Source: Cognatishimia sp. 1_MG-2023
GTDB lineage: Bacteria; Pseudomonadota; Alphaproteobacteria; Rhodobacterales; Rhodobacteraceae
DNA length: 64,000 nt
Assembly (NCBI RefSeq): GCF_030548175.1
Contig: NZ_JAUORX010000007.1
Span: 62,001 to 126,000 of the forward strand
Direction of reading: 5' to 3'
Both the position numbers and the translations under genes were made by a program. The notes below the pieces were generated by a model. It was not told where the DNA came from. It worked only from the letters and a program-made list of their open reading frames with translations, and made no database searches. Shown here piece after piece: positions 1 through 9,951 of the stretch; within the stretch, counting starts at the first letter, position 1, and the number at the start of each line of letters is the position of its first letter.

Positions 1-1
1 T

Positions 2-1090
2 AGTATGTTTGTGGCCGAAGGGGCCGAATGGCGTTGGCAACGGCGGGCGGCGGCGCCGGTGTTTTCGCATCGGAATGTGACGGCTCTTGGTCCCGTCATG
101 AGCCTTGCGGCGCAGGATTGTTGTGATCGTTTGGCACACGGTGGCAAGGGTGCCGTCAATATGATGGACGAAATGGTGCGCACCACCTTTGATGTGATTG
201 CCGAGGTCACGTTTTCGGGCGAGGGCAGCTTTGATGCGGCCAGTGTGCACAATGCGATTGATGCCTATATCGCTGAGGCAGGTAAGATTTCGTTGTTGGA
301 TATGATCGGCGCGCCGGATTGGATACCGCGGCCGGGGCGATTGATGTCAGGCTCTGCTGTGCGCGACATGCGGCGGGTGGCGGATACGGCGATTACGGAA
401 CGCAAGGCGCGTGGGGCGCGGGATATTCCGGATTTACTGGACCTGTTGCTAGAGGGCGTGGACCCAGAGACCAAGCGCAGCATGAACACGGCAGAGCTGC
501 GGGATAATCTGTTGACGTTCATTGTGGCGGGGCATGAGACAACGGCGCTGTCACTGTCTTGGGCGCTGTATTTGCTGGCCTTTGATCCGGCGATCCAAGA
601 TCGCGCGCGGGCCGAGGTGCAATCGGTTCTGCAAGGACGTGCGGCGACGGGTGAGGATGTGGCCAACCTACCCTTTGTGCGCTGCATTATTGACGAGGCT
701 TTGCGGATGTATCCGCCGGCGGCCATTGTGTCGCGTACGGCTTTGGCGGCTGATACGCTCTGTGGCCGAGATATTCATCCGGGGGATACGGTGATGATCC
801 CGATTTATGCGCTGCATCGGCATGAGATGTTATGGGACGATCCAGATGCCTTTCGCCCGGATCGGTTCGCGGATCGAAAGGCGATTGATCGCTATGCCTA
901 TTTGCCGTTTGGCGATGGGCCACGGATTTGTATTGGGGCGAGTTTTGCCATCCAAGAGGCGGTGATCATTCTGGCAACGCTGTTGGCGCAGTTCAAATTC
1001 CACGCGGTGCCGGGCAAAGACCCGGACCCGGTGATGATCTTAACCCTGCGCCCCGAGGGTGGGGTGTGGTTGCAGGCAGAGCCGATTTAG
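2..1090 (+). CDS. Cytochrome P450, 5' end outside the window
   Basis: Haem-thiolate monooxygenase. Counting from the first Met at base 5, the I-helix oxygen-binding motif AGHETT is at residues 175-180, the K-helix ExxR (EALR) at 231-234, and the haem loop FGDGPRICIG carries the Cys ligand at 309. The frame is open to the left edge, and the protein begins at about the C-helix (WRWQRRAAAPVFSH). Roughly 80-100 N-terminal residues are therefore missing, and the Met at base 5 is not the real start. It ends in a 4-bp convergent overlap with the M48 peptidase gene. Substrate cannot be inferred. No ferredoxin partner gene is visible nearby. Confidence 0.93.
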   Translation, partial: SMFVAEGAEWRWQRRAAAPVFSHRNVTALGPVMSLAAQDCCDRLAHGGKGAVNMMDEMVRTTFDVIAEVTFSGEGSFDAASVHNAIDAYIAEAGKISLLDMIGAPDWIPRPGRLMSGSAVRDMRRVADTAITERKARGARDIPDLLDLLLEGVDPETKRSMNTAELRDNLLTFIVAGHETTALSLSWALYLLAFDPAIQDRARAEVQSVLQGRAATGEDVANLPFVRCIIDEALRMYPPAAIVSRTALAADTLCGRDIHPGDTVMIPIYALHRHEMLWDDPDAFRPDRFADRKAIDRYAYLPFGDGPRICIGASFAIQEAVIILATLLAQFKFHAVPGKDPDPVMILTLRPEGGVWLQAEPI

Positions 1091-2226
1091 CGGCAGATGC
1101 CTTTGAGCGCTGTCCATTGTTGATCTGTCAGCAATGGGGTGTCGGTGAAGCCTGTGGCTGTGACCTCTGCCTGACGCGCGCTGGAGTTTGCGATGCGGTC
1201 GCCCAGTTTGGGGTGGCTTAGGAAGTGGGCCGAGGTGCCCTCGGCATCGCCGTATTTGTCTAGGAACTTCTGGAACATATCCCCTAAGGCCCCCGGTCTG
1301 ACCTCTGCGTTTTCGAGCGTGGCCATCGCAAAGGTATCGGCGTTGGCTTCGGCAGCTTGGGAATATTGCGCCTCGATCAGGCGTTCAGTCAGGAAGAGCA
1401 CGACGGCACCGCCAGCAAAGTCGCCGAATAGCAGGCCCAGCACACCGATGGAGCCTGCGGAGCGCAGGGCGTGGCGGGTGGGATCGCGACTGACGACGTG
1501 GCCCATTTCGTGGGCAAAGACAGCGCCAAGTTCTTCGGGGGTTTCGGCGGTGTCGATCAGGCCTTTGAAGAACACGATATGCCCGCCCGGCAAGGCAAAG
1601 GCATTGACCATCGGGTGATCCAATACGTGCACGCTGAGCGGCACAGGTAAGTTCGCCGCATCAGATAGGCGTGTTTCCATGGCTTTTAGCGCCGCGACGC
1701 CCTCGGCGTTTTCGCAGAATGGCAGCGGCTCTAGGTTTGCTTGGTTCATCGCGGTGCGGATTTGGCTGAGGGTGGTTTCCCCCAATGCCTTCTCGCCCTC
1801 GGGCGGGATGTATTCGGCCAGTTGGTCGGCCATGCGTGGCACCAGCACAAAGACGATCAAGGCCACCGAGGCCAAGGCCGCCATGGCCCAACCCAACACG
1901 CGGCCGCGTTTGACGTGGGAATTGCGGCGACTCAAGTTGGGGCAACGTTGGGCGAGACGGTGCTCATCGGTTACCAAACGCACAACAGGGTCGCCGGCCA
2001 ACGCCAAGACAAGCTGCTCGCGGTCGGCTTGATCCGGTACGCGGCGGATGTCGGTCAAGGGCCAGACCTTTTGCTGGCCGCGAACTTCGATCACCAGCAC
2101 TTGTTGACCCTCTTCGATGCGCAAACGGGCGGGTTGGGCCTCGGCTGTTTCGCCATCAAAATAGGTGCCGAGCGCGCCAAGGGCTGCGGGGCGTGGGCCG
2201 ACGTGGATTGTCATGGTGTCACTCAT
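1087..2226 (-). CDS. M48 family zinc metallopeptidase, membrane-anchored
   Basis: 379 aa. Residues 1-100 form a cytoplasmic domain of unknown role. A single hydrophobic span follows at about 111-130, then a peptidase domain with the zinc motif HEMGH at 239-243 and a downstream conserved Glu region (EANADTFAM) expected to give the third ligand. This is the Ste24/HtpX/BepA-like M48 clan, with the catalytic part probably periplasmic. The ATG overlaps the stop of the upstream DUF898 gene by 4 bp (2223-2226), so the two are translationally coupled and probably work together at the membrane. The target is unknown; membrane or outer-membrane protein quality control is an inference from the family. 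Confidence 0.88.
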   Translation of the reverse strand: MSDTMTIHVGPRPAALGALGTYFDGETAEAQPARLRIEEGQQVLVIEVRGQQKVWPLTDIRRVPDQADREQLVLALAGDPVVRLVTDEHRLAQRCPNLSRRNSHVKRGRVLGWAMAALASVALIVFVLVPRMADQLAEYIPPEGEKALGETTLSQIRTAMNQANLEPLPFCENAEGVAALKAMETRLSDAANLPVPLSVHVLDHPMVNAFALPGGHIVFFKGLIDTAETPEELGAVFAHEMGHVVSRDPTRHALRSAGSIGVLGLLFGDFAGGAVVLFLTERLIEAQYSQAAEANADTFAMATLENAEVRPGALGDMFQKFLDKYGDAEGTSAHFLSHPKLGDRIANSSARQAEVTATGFTDTPLLTDQQWTALKGICR

Positions 2227-3542
2227 ATCGCAGCCCCTACGTCTAAGGCTTCGGCAAAGCCCTCTGCCTCGCCAAACTCATCGCGTGGGCGTTGGGTGAT
2301 GGCATTCAGTACAGTTGGGTTTGCGATTTGAAAACTCTCGGCATAGTGGCGCATCAATGGGAAGCGGATAAAGGCGTGCATCAGGACGGACCACATCAGG
2401 AACAAGAGGAAGTACGAGCCAATTGCGATGGCTGTCATGGCGACTTGGGATAAATGCCCCATTGCGCCCAACTCTAGCCCAATCTCTGCCCCTAAGCCCA
2501 CCGCTGTCGCAATCGCAACGATCGCGATCGGCACCAAAAGGATCATCGCGACGAGGCTTGCCAGCGTATATCCCCAGAAATAGATGCCGGTTACCCGCCA
2601 GAAGCGTGGCGCAAGGGATAGCTGGGCGCCGGCCAAGTGCTTGTTGGACGTCAGATAGCGCAGGCGTTTGACGTTGTAGTTGATCAACGCCAATGGCTGC
2701 CAGATCAAATAGATCACCACCAATGCAGGCAACATTTGGAACAAGGATGCCTCGGCGCGGTGGACCATATCATTTTCCAAGGCACCGGGTGTCAGCGGAC
2801 CGTCCAACTGGGGAATAGAAGAGATAGCATTGGTTTCAAAATAGATCACTGCTGCGGTACATACGATAGCTGCGATCAACGGTAACCACACCCCCAACCA
2901 AGGCCGCAATAGGCCGGTCCACTTGCCGCCTTGCTCCATCGCCTCGGCACCAAAATAGGTGCGGTCTGTGATATATTTTTCTAGGTAAAACGCCTTGCGC
3001 GGCCAAAGGATGCCAAGGGTCACAATCGCCAGAAACCAATGCCACAAGGCACGACCGGCATAGCCCCAGGCCCCCGGTGCCAGCCCAAACCGAATGCCCC
3101 GCCAGCGCGTGCGCGCCAGAACGTAGCGACGAGCGCGATAGCTGGCATAGAACCACAGCGGGATCACCCCGATAAAGCTAAGGACATAGGCCGCGACATT
3201 GCCGTTAAACAGCGAAAAGCTGGCGAACATCAGCAAGAGGTTCACGACTCCGATGTAAAACGCCAGAAACACAACGGCGATCAAGAAACCCAGCAGTTTT
3301 TCCCACGGGTCACCCACGTATTCCAATGGATGGCCCATTGGGCGAAACGCAGACCAATACCAACGCCGCAGCCGTGTTTTCATCCAGAACCGGTACATGC
3401 CCAATGTCAGAACGGTTAAAAAGCCCAGCTTTAGCGCCAGCCAAAACAGCCGCCCCCGTCGCCCAGAGAACTCTGTTTCAGCGGGCGTATCTGGCGCCTC
3501 GGTCATGGACTTTGCCGCGTCCCATGGAGATATCACCTGCAC
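2223..3542 (-). CDS. DUF898 (YjgN-like) multi-pass membrane protein
   Basis: 439 aa integral membrane protein with repeated WR/FWxKTRLRRWYW-type segments and about ten hydrophobic stretches, as in the YjgN/DUF898 family. These proteins are often encoded next to M48 peptidases, as here. The GTG at 3542 is preferred because AGGAG lies six bases upstream. An ATG at 3506 (MTEAPDT) is an alternative with a weaker ribosome site. It is first in a two-gene operon with the M48 peptidase. Function is not established for the family; a role in envelope maintenance is only suggested by the partner. Confidence 0.85.
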   Translation of the reverse strand: MQVISPWDAAKSMTEAPDTPAETEFSGRRGRLFWLALKLGFLTVLTLGMYRFWMKTRLRRWYWSAFRPMGHPLEYVGDPWEKLLGFLIAVVFLAFYIGVVNLLLMFASFSLFNGNVAAYVLSFIGVIPLWFYASYRARRYVLARTRWRGIRFGLAPGAWGYAGRALWHWFLAIVTLGILWPRKAFYLEKYITDRTYFGAEAMEQGGKWTGLLRPWLGVWLPLIAAIVCTAAVIYFETNAISSIPQLDGPLTPGALENDMVHRAEASLFQMLPALVVIYLIWQPLALINYNVKRLRYLTSNKHLAGAQLSLAPRFWRVTGIYFWGYTLASLVAMILLVPIAIVAIATAVGLGAEIGLELGAMGHLSQVAMTAIAIGSYFLLFLMWSVLMHAFIRFPLMRHYAESFQIANPTVLNAITQRPRDEFGEAEGFAEALDVGAAI

Positions 3543-3667
3543 GTCAGGCTCCTGTGTGATGCCAGTCGCCCAGCGCTTGATCTGAAAGTGGCAGGCACAG
3601 GGAGGCGGCTCAATACCAAAATGAATTTAATTTCAAATAGGTGGCTGTAAGCACTGGTTACAAACGA

Positions 3668-3704
3668 AAAACACCGCCGAGACCTTTCGGTCCGGCGGTG
3701 TTTT
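3668..3704 (-). terminator. Rho-independent terminator of the desaturase gene
   Basis: Twelve-bp stem AAAACACCGCCG / CGGCGGTGTTTT around a 13-nt spacer, just past the desaturase stop. The A/T ends on both sides would let it work in either direction. Confidence 0.85.
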
Positions 3705-3724
3705 AATGACGTTTTGCTTGTCGA

Positions 3725-4765
3725 TCAGCTTGGTGTGAGCAGCGGCTTGGCTTGTGCAAAGGACAGCAGGCGTTTGGAGTTTTCGTCCCACAAATGCAGC
3801 CGTGCGTTGGCGAAGCTTTCGCCGATGGTCATTTGGTTGCCTTCGGCCAGCTCTGGATTGTCGCGCAGCACTTCGGGCAGGCGATAGAACGGGATTCGGC
3901 TGTATAGGTGGTGAACATGGTGAATGCCGATGTTTGCACTGAGCCATTGTAGGACCGGAGGCAGCACGTAGTGCGAGCTGCCGTGCAGCGCGGCTTCGTG
4001 CAATTGCCAGTTCTCGTCGTTGTCCCAATAGGTCTCTTCGAATTGGTGTTGCACGTAGAACAGCCACATACCTGCGGTCGCGGCCAGAATGGTGGTTGGC
4101 AAAAAAATCAGCAGGATTGGCATGATGCCGCCAAAGTAGAGGATCGCCAGCAAGGCCGCGAAGAGCACGATGTTGGTGCCCATCGCGCTGACCCAATAGC
4201 GAGCGTGCTGTGTAAGGCCCAATGGCAGGCGGTTTTGCAGCAAGAATAGATAGCTAGGGCCAAATCCAAATAGGATAATCGGGTTGCGATAGACCCGGTA
4301 CATCAACCGTTGAAATCCGCTAAGCGCTTGATATTCAGCCACTGTTTTGGTGTGAATGTCACCGATGCCACGGCGGCCCAGATTGCCAGAGCTGCTGTGG
4401 TGAATGGAATGCGAACGGCGCCAAACGTCGTAGGGAGTGAGTGTTAGAACACCCAGCCCGCGACCAAGCCAATCGGCGGCGGTGCGGCTGCTAAAAAAGG
4501 CACCATGTCCGCAATCATGTTGGATGGCAAAGAGGCGCAGCAGGAAGGCTGCGTTCACGGTGGCCAGACCAAGGGTCAGCCAATAGCTGACACTAAGTGA
4601 CAGCCAAGCCAAGGTCCACAACGCAACAAACGGCCCTATGGTCACCACAAGCTCAAAGATGCTACGCGACGCGCTGGCATCGCGGTAACCCGCTAGGACT
4701 TTGACCCACTCTTTTGCGGATTTTGCGTCTGAGGTGATCTCAGAGGTGTCAGTTTGATCGAACAT
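3725..4765 (-). CDS. Membrane fatty acid desaturase
   Basis: 346 aa. The three histidine boxes of the di-iron membrane desaturases are present: HDCGH at 83-87, HSIHH at 119-123 and HHVHH at 283-287. Hydrophobic spans lie at about 40-80 and 190-235. The box spacing resembles acyl-lipid (omega-6/Delta12 type) desaturases rather than acyl-CoA or sphingolipid enzymes, but regiospecificity cannot be read from sequence. It would use O2 and a ferredoxin-type donor to unsaturate membrane acyl chains, often linked to cold adaptation in marine bacteria. It appears monocistronic with its own terminator. Confidence 0.9.
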   Translation of the reverse strand: MFDQTDTSEITSDAKSAKEWVKVLAGYRDASASRSIFELVVTIGPFVALWTLAWLSLSVSYWLTLGLATVNAAFLLRLFAIQHDCGHGAFFSSRTAADWLGRGLGVLTLTPYDVWRRSHSIHHSSSGNLGRRGIGDIHTKTVAEYQALSGFQRLMYRVYRNPIILFGFGPSYLFLLQNRLPLGLTQHARYWVSAMGTNIVLFAALLAILYFGGIMPILLIFLPTTILAATAGMWLFYVQHQFEETYWDNDENWQLHEAALHGSSHYVLPPVLQWLSANIGIHHVHHLYSRIPFYRLPEVLRDNPELAEGNQMTIGESFANARLHLWDENSKRLLSFAQAKPLLTPS

Positions 4766-4938
4766 ATGCCTGCTTTTTATCTGTGTTGCCTGACGTCCTA
4801 TACGACAAATGCATCGTTGAACATGCTGGTTCTCTCAGTATTTCGTGAAATTCGACCTTGGAAACGGCTTGGTATTCCTGACGAGATCGTCGGCAGGGAA
4901 CAGCGGACGTCGCCGTTCCAGCGCCTGAGTAAAGAAAA

Positions 4939-4967
4939 ATGACCCGACGCATCGTGCACCGGGTCAT
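4939..4967 (-). terminator. Terminator downstream of parC
   Basis: Stem ATGACCCG / CGGGTCAT with a 13-nt spacer, immediately past the parC stop. The plus-strand AAAGAAAAAT before it reads as a U-rich tract on the minus strand. Confidence 0.8.
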
Positions 4968-4974
4968 CTTAATA

Positions 4975-7284
4975 TCAGTTGAATTTATTGTCTCTTGGGA
5001 AACCTCGTGGGGCCATCCGCCCTGCTCCAGCACGCTTGCCTGTCCACTCGGCAAGCTCGGTTTCGGTGCGCGTTCGTCCGGCTGGGTCTTTCCAGCTTAG
5101 GCCTGCTTCCATCACAAATGTCGTGGCGTCACTTAGCCCGCCATCTTTGTATTTCTGCAAACGCACACCTTTGCCGCGCGCCATTTCTGGCAATTCGTCG
5201 ATGTCAAACACCAGCACCTTGCGGTTTTCCCCCACACAGGCCACTGCGTTGCCAAAGACCGGCTTACAGATCAGCGCTTTGGTGTCACCACGCACGTTCA
5301 GAACCTGTTTCCCTGTTCGGGTTTGCGCGAGCACTTCGTTTTCGGCCACAACAAAACCGTCACCTGCAGAAGAGGCGACAAGCAGTTTGCGGTCGGCCTC
5401 GTGGGTGAAGATATCGAGGATCTCGGCCTCGTTTGGCAGATCGACCATCAAGCGCAGTGGCTCACCCATGCCGCGCCCGCCAGGAAGGTTGGCCGCAGAG
5501 AGGGTGTAGAACCGTCCGTTTGTGCCAAAGACCAACAGACGATCCGTGGTTTCCGCGTGGAAGATGAACTTTGGCCCGTCGCCATCTTTGAACTTTAGCT
5601 CGCGGGTCAGGTCGATATGGCCTGACATCGCCCGGATCCAGCCCATTTGCGAACAGACAACTGTGATCGGCTCTTTGTCGATCATGGCTTCGATTGGCAC
5701 GTCTTCGACTTCGCCCGCTTCGGCGAATTGAGTGCGGCGCGCGCCGCCGTCGAAATCTTTGCCAAACTTCTTTTTGGTCTCTTTTAGCTGTTCGCCGATC
5801 TTAGACCATTGCAACCCATCGCTGGCGAGCAAATCTTCAAGGCCTGCGCGCTCTTCCATCAGGGCGTCACGCTCTTTGACCAGTTCGATCTCTTCCAAAC
5901 GACGCAAGCTGCGCAGACGCATGTTCAGGATGGCTTCGGCCTGAACCTCGGTCAGCTCGCCCTCGCCCTTGGCAGGCAGCGGCGAGACATAATCGTCTTC
6001 GGACATGGCGCGTACGAAATCGCCGCCCCATTCCTGTGCCATCAAGGCCTGTTTTGGTGCGTCGTCATAGCGGATGATGTCAATCACGCGATCCAAGTTC
6101 AGGAAGGCGATGATGAAACCTTCTAAGACCTCTAAGCGGTGATCAATCTTTTCAACGCGGTGCTCAGAGCGGCGTTTTAGAACTTCGCGGCGGTGATCCA
6201 AGAAGGCTTGCAGCACTTCTTTCATGCTGCAGACTTTTGGCGTAACGCCATCAATCAACACGTTCATGTTCAGGCTGAACCGCACCTCAAGGTCACTGTT
6301 GCGGTACATCATGTTCATCAGAACTTCGGGTTCGACGTTCTTTGAGCGTGGCTCAAGGATCACCCGGATGTCATCGGCTGATTCATCGCGGATATCCGCG
6401 AGAATTGGCACCTTTTTCACCTGGATCAGTTCAGCGATCTTTTCGATCAGCTTGGATTTTTGAACCTGATACGGGATCTCGGTGACAACGATCTGCCATT
6501 GACCACGGCCAAGGTCTTCGACCTCCCACTTACAGCGCAGGCGGAAAGAGCCGCGGCCGGTGCGATAGGCGTTCGCGATATTCTCTTTGGGTTCCACAAT
6601 CACGCCGCCGGTCGGGAAATCCGGGCCGGGCACGTAATTCAGCAGCGTATCATCCCGCACGTCTGGCGTTTTGATCAGATGCAGACAGGCATCCACCAGT
6701 TCCGCGATGTTATGTGGCGGTATGTTGGTTGCCATGCCCACCGCAATCCCGGCGGCCCCATTGGCCAGCAAGGTTGGGAATTCGGACGGCAACACAACCG
6801 GCTCTGTCAGGCGGCCATCGTAGTTGTCGCGGAAATCTACGGCATTTTCATCCAGACCGTTCAGCATGGCCTCGGCGACAAAGGTCATCCGGGCTTCTGT
6901 ATATCGAGAGGCCGCTGGGTTATCGCCATCAATGTTGCCAAAGTTACCCTGACCATCGACCAGCGGATAGCGCACGTTGAAATCCTGCGCCAAACGCGCC
7001 ATCGCGTCGTAAATCGCCGCGTCCCCATGCGGGTGGAAATCCCCCATGGTGTCACCGGAAATCTTGGCCGACTTCAGGAACTTTCCGTTCGACGCCAATT
7101 TCAACCGACTCATCGCATACAAGATTCGGCGGTGAACAGGCTTTAGCCCGTCCCGCGCATCGGGCAGGGCCCGGTGCATAATCGTGCTTAAAGCATAGGT
7201 TAGATAGCGGTCACCAATGGCACGGCGCAGGGTCTCATTAACCTCATGCGACGGAACAGCATCTTCATCAACAATATCATTCAT
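4975..7284 (-). CDS. parC: DNA topoisomerase IV subunit A
   Basis: 769 aa, shorter than GyrA and with the ParC-type C-terminal domain. The N-terminal breakage-reunion domain carries the catalytic Tyr128 in SRYTEARM, and the C-terminal part shows degenerate beta-pinwheel blades. With ParE (not in this window) it decatenates daughter chromosomes. In the quinolone-determining loop ([15 protein letters not shown], residues 81-95) the position equal to E. coli Ser80 is Ala89 and that equal to Glu84 is Asp93. The ATG at 7284 opens [15 protein letters not shown]. It is divergent from the SH3-domain gene and followed by its own terminator. Confidence 0.95.
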   Translation of the reverse strand: MNDIVDEDAVPSHEVNETLRRAIGDRYLTYALSTIMHRALPDARDGLKPVHRRILYAMSRLKLASNGKFLKSAKISGDTMGDFHPHGDAAIYDAMARLAQDFNVRYPLVDGQGNFGNIDGDNPAASRYTEARMTFVAEAMLNGLDENAVDFRDNYDGRLTEPVVLPSEFPTLLANGAAGIAVGMATNIPPHNIAELVDACLHLIKTPDVRDDTLLNYVPGPDFPTGGVIVEPKENIANAYRTGRGSFRLRCKWEVEDLGRGQWQIVVTEIPYQVQKSKLIEKIAELIQVKKVPILADIRDESADDIRVILEPRSKNVEPEVLMNMMYRNSDLEVRFSLNMNVLIDGVTPKVCSMKEVLQAFLDHRREVLKRRSEHRVEKIDHRLEVLEGFIIAFLNLDRVIDIIRYDDAPKQALMAQEWGGDFVRAMSEDDYVSPLPAKGEGELTEVQAEAILNMRLRSLRRLEEIELVKERDALMEERAGLEDLLASDGLQWSKIGEQLKETKKKFGKDFDGGARRTQFAEAGEVEDVPIEAMIDKEPITVVCSQMGWIRAMSGHIDLTRELKFKDGDGPKFIFHAETTDRLLVFGTNGRFYTLSAANLPGGRGMGEPLRLMVDLPNEAEILDIFTHEADRKLLVASSAGDGFVVAENEVLAQTRTGKQVLNVRGDTKALICKPVFGNAVACVGENRKVLVFDIDELPEMARGKGVRLQKYKDGGLSDATTFVMEAGLSWKDPAGRTRTETELAEWTGKRAGAGRMAPRGFPRDNKFN

Positions 7285-7441
7285 ATGAAAGTGATACAGG
7301 CCCGTCTATTTCCCGACAAGCGAGGTTACGGGGAAAACTTCTGATTTTTTCCGCCAGACCGCCAAAGTCTAAACGCAGTATAGTCAATTTGTGATGTTCA
7401 ACGGCGTATGAGTCGCCAGCGAATATGTGGGAGTTGGGTAA

Positions 7442-8029
7442 GTGGTAAAGTATATCGTATTGTCATTCCTCTTTATGGGGTGGGCGTTTTATGAGTTGAG
7501 CGGCGGGTCCGATTTTGATCCGGCAGCACAGAAACTGTCGGAACCTACGCCCGCCGCTGCAAACCCAGCGGCTGCCGCTGACGTGACCGTTGCCGAACTT
7601 GCCCCAGCGCAAGAGCCAGCATCTGCTGCGACAACATTTGCTCCACAACAAGACGATGCTGTTGTGACTTTGGCCTCTTCTGTGCCAACCACACGTTTGG
7701 TCGGCGCGCCGAAACCAACGCCAACGGCGGAACGCACCAAGCTTGGCCCATCCGAAACGGTGGCGCGGGCTGATACCTCTGCGACCAAGCCTGTGTTTAG
7801 CTTGGCCCAAGAGTCTGCAGGCAGCATTGATTTTCGCATTGTCACCGGCACACGTGTGAATATGCGAAATGGTCCGGGCACGGATTATTCTGTGATCGCG
7901 ACCTTGGTGCAAGATTCCCAAGTTGAAGTGCTGCAAGACCCCGGTCTTGGTTGGGTGAAACTGCAAGTTCTGGAGTCTGGTCGCATTGGCTGGATGTCCG
8001 CAAAGCTTTTGGCAAAAATCGACGAGTAA
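7442..8029 (+). CDS. SH3b-domain protein, membrane-anchored or exported
   Basis: 195 aa from a GTG start. An N-terminal hydrophobic segment (about residues 4-20) is a membrane anchor or uncleaved signal. It is followed by a roughly 110-residue low-complexity Ala/Pro/Thr-rich linker. The C-terminal bacterial SH3 domain (about 130-195) has the typical NMRNGPGTDYSVI turn and ends near GRIGWMSAKLL. Such proteins are placed in the periplasm and bind cell-wall peptides. The linker would let the SH3 domain reach peptidoglycan. No enzyme domain is present. Confidence 0.85.
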   Translation: MVKYIVLSFLFMGWAFYELSGGSDFDPAAQKLSEPTPAAANPAAAADVTVAELAPAQEPASAATTFAPQQDDAVVTLASSVPTTRLVGAPKPTPTAERTKLGPSETVARADTSATKPVFSLAQESAGSIDFRIVTGTRVNMRNGPGTDYSVIATLVQDSQVEVLQDPGLGWVKLQVLESGRIGWMSAKLLAKIDE

Positions 8030-8089
8030 TTCGATTGCCCCTTAGCCCTGCCCCGGCATAGGCTGCGCTAAAAGCAGCGGCAGGCGAAC

Positions 8090-8920
8090 ATGACACAGAA
8101 ATCCATTCTTATTACGGGATGCTCTTCGGGCATCGGCTATCACGCGGCCCTTGGGCTAAAGGCCGATGGCTGGCGCGTCTTTGCCTCTTGTCGCAAAGAA
8201 GAGGATTGCCAAAAGATGCGCGCCTTGGGTTTCGAAAGCCCGCGCATTGACTATCAAGACACGCAAAGCATCACCGAGGGTTTGGCCAGCGTATTAGCGG
8301 CTACTGGCGGCACATTGGACGCGCTGTTTAACAACGGCGCCTTTGCCATCCCCGGCGCGGTTGAGGATTTGCCAACAGATGCGCTGCGCTCTGTGTTTGA
8401 GGCAAATGTTTTTGGCTGGCACGAGTTGACCCGCCAAACGATCCCCGTGATGCGCGCCCAAGGTCATGGGCGGATTATCAACAACTCTTCTGTTCTGGGG
8501 TTTGTACCCGCGCGTTGGCGCGGTGCCTATGTCACCACGAAATACGCGTTAGAAGGATTAACCGATGTGCTGCGCATCGAAATGCGCGACACGCCTATTC
8601 ATATCATTCTGGTGGAACCCGGCCCGGTTACGTCCAAAATTCGCGTCAATTCCATTCCGCATTTTGAAAAGTGGATCAACTGGAAGGATTCGCCCCGTGC
8701 AAAGCAATACCAATCCAGTCTGCTAAAGCGCCTGTATGAAAGCCGCGGTCCTGATCCGTTTGAATTGGCGCCCGAAGCCGTGACGCGGAAATTGCGCCAC
8801 GCGCTGTCGTCCGGCCGCCCGCGCCCACGCTATTATGTGACCACCCCAACCTATCTGATGGGGGCCTTGCGTCGACTTTTCCCGACCCGCGCGTTAGATT
8901 GGTTAATCGCCAAAGGCTAA
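8090..8920 (+). CDS. Short-chain dehydrogenase/reductase (SDR) family protein
   Basis: 276 aa classical SDR. The dinucleotide motif TGCSSGIG is at the N-terminus, followed by NNGAF, the catalytic Ser in NNSSVLG, and the YxxxK pair in YVTTKYALEG. The residues after the first glycine motif (FASCRKEEDC) suggest NADP preference, which is an inference. The C-terminal extension (PTYLMGALRRLFPTRALDWL) is hydrophobic and resembles retinol-dehydrogenase-like SDRs acting on lipid substrates. A short gap separates it from the small membrane-protein gene downstream. Substrate unknown. Confidence 0.9.
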   Translation: MTQKSILITGCSSGIGYHAALGLKADGWRVFASCRKEEDCQKMRALGFESPRIDYQDTQSITEGLASVLAATGGTLDALFNNGAFAIPGAVEDLPTDALRSVFEANVFGWHELTRQTIPVMRAQGHGRIINNSSVLGFVPARWRGAYVTTKYALEGLTDVLRIEMRDTPIHIILVEPGPVTSKIRVNSIPHFEKWINWKDSPRAKQYQSSLLKRLYESRGPDPFELAPEAVTRKLRHALSSGRPRPRYYVTTPTYLMGALRRLFPTRALDWLIAKG

Positions 8921-8991
8921 CGCGGCATTTTCGCCCCTCGTCTTTTGGAATTCAAACGCTATCTAGGGCATAAGACCAAAAGGAATGTCCC

Positions 8992-9195
8992 ATGTTGCAA
9001 GACCCTCTGTTTATCGTGGCCGCCATCGCCTCTGTCGCTGTTCTGATCATCTTGATGGTCGGCATTGGTGGCTTTGCTAAGGGCGGGGAGTTTAACCGGA
9101 AGTACGCGAATAAAATCATGCGCCTGCGCATCGCGGCACAGTTCGTGGCTGTTCTGCTGATCCTTGCCTTTGTTTTGCTACGTAACGGAGGCTGA
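8992..9195 (+). CDS. Twin-transmembrane small protein (HIG1-like)
   Basis: 67 aa with two hydrophobic helices (about 6-28 and 45-63) joined by the loop GGFAKGGEFNRKYANKIMRLR, the pattern of the HIG1-domain small proteins common in Alphaproteobacteria. Mitochondrial HIG1 proteins associate with respiratory complexes; a similar role here is an inference. An AAGGA ribosome site lies eight bases before the ATG. The gene precedes the cobalamin adenosyltransferase with no gap to speak of, which suggests co-transcription. Confidence 0.82.
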   Translation: MLQDPLFIVAAIASVAVLIILMVGIGGFAKGGEFNRKYANKIMRLRIAAQFVAVLLILAFVLLRNGG

Positions 9196-9196
9196 T

Positions 9197-9769
9197 ATGG
9201 TCGTTCTAAACAAAATCTACACCCGCACCGGCGACAAGGGGACCACTGCCCTTGGCAATGGGGATCGCGTTGCCAAACACGACGCCCGTGTGAATGCATA
9301 TGGCACATCTGACGAGCTGAACGCCTTTGTTGGTGTCGCCCGTTTGGCGGCATCGGGTGATATGGATGATCTGCTGGCACTGATCCAAAACGATCTATTC
9401 GACCTTGGCGCTGACCTGTGTCGCCCTGATTTGGCCAGCGATGCGACTGCGGAATACCCGCCCCTGCGCATGGTCGAGGCTCAAGTCAAACGGCTCGAAT
9501 CCGAAATCGACGCAATGAACGCCGATCTGGAACCGCTACGCAGCTTTATCCTGCCGGGTGGCTCTGCGCTTGCGGCACATCTGCATGTTTGCCGTACCGT
9601 TGCCCGCCGTGCCGAGCGCCTTGCGACTGATCTATCCACAGATGCCGAAGTGAACCCGCATGTGATCACCTATCTTAATCGCCTGTCAGATTGGTTCTTT
9701 GTCGCTGCCCGGATCGCCAATGAAAACGGCACCACAGATGTGCTTTGGGTGCCTGGCGCAAACCGCTAA
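9197..9769 (+). CDS. ATP:cob(I)alamin adenosyltransferase, PduO type
   Basis: 190 aa. The N-terminus VLNKIYTRTGDKGTT is the ATP-binding signature of PduO-type enzymes. Further conserved positions include GTSDELNAFVG and the arginine-rich helix CRTVARRAERL. It transfers adenosyl from ATP to cob(I)alamin to form coenzyme B12. The ATG at 9197 is chosen because GGAGG lies six bases upstream; an upstream in-frame start at 9164 falls inside the preceding gene and lacks a site. The etfBA operon begins 182 bp downstream. Confidence 0.92.
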   Translation: MVVLNKIYTRTGDKGTTALGNGDRVAKHDARVNAYGTSDELNAFVGVARLAASGDMDDLLALIQNDLFDLGADLCRPDLASDATAEYPPLRMVEAQVKRLESEIDAMNADLEPLRSFILPGGSALAAHLHVCRTVARRAERLATDLSTDAEVNPHVITYLNRLSDWFFVAARIANENGTTDVLWVPGANR

Positions 9770-9951
9770 CTGTTAGCGGCACCACCAAACTTTTCGCCAG
9801 TGAACACGAAATATTCTGAAAAAACGCGACGTCCTGACGCCACATTGTGACGATTTTCGCCTGTTTCTGCCCCGCCTGAACGGCTATCAAAGCCCAGAGA
9901 GCTTTTTGCGCGAGTCGACCACGGCTCGCACCATCTTAGGAGTTTACCGCT

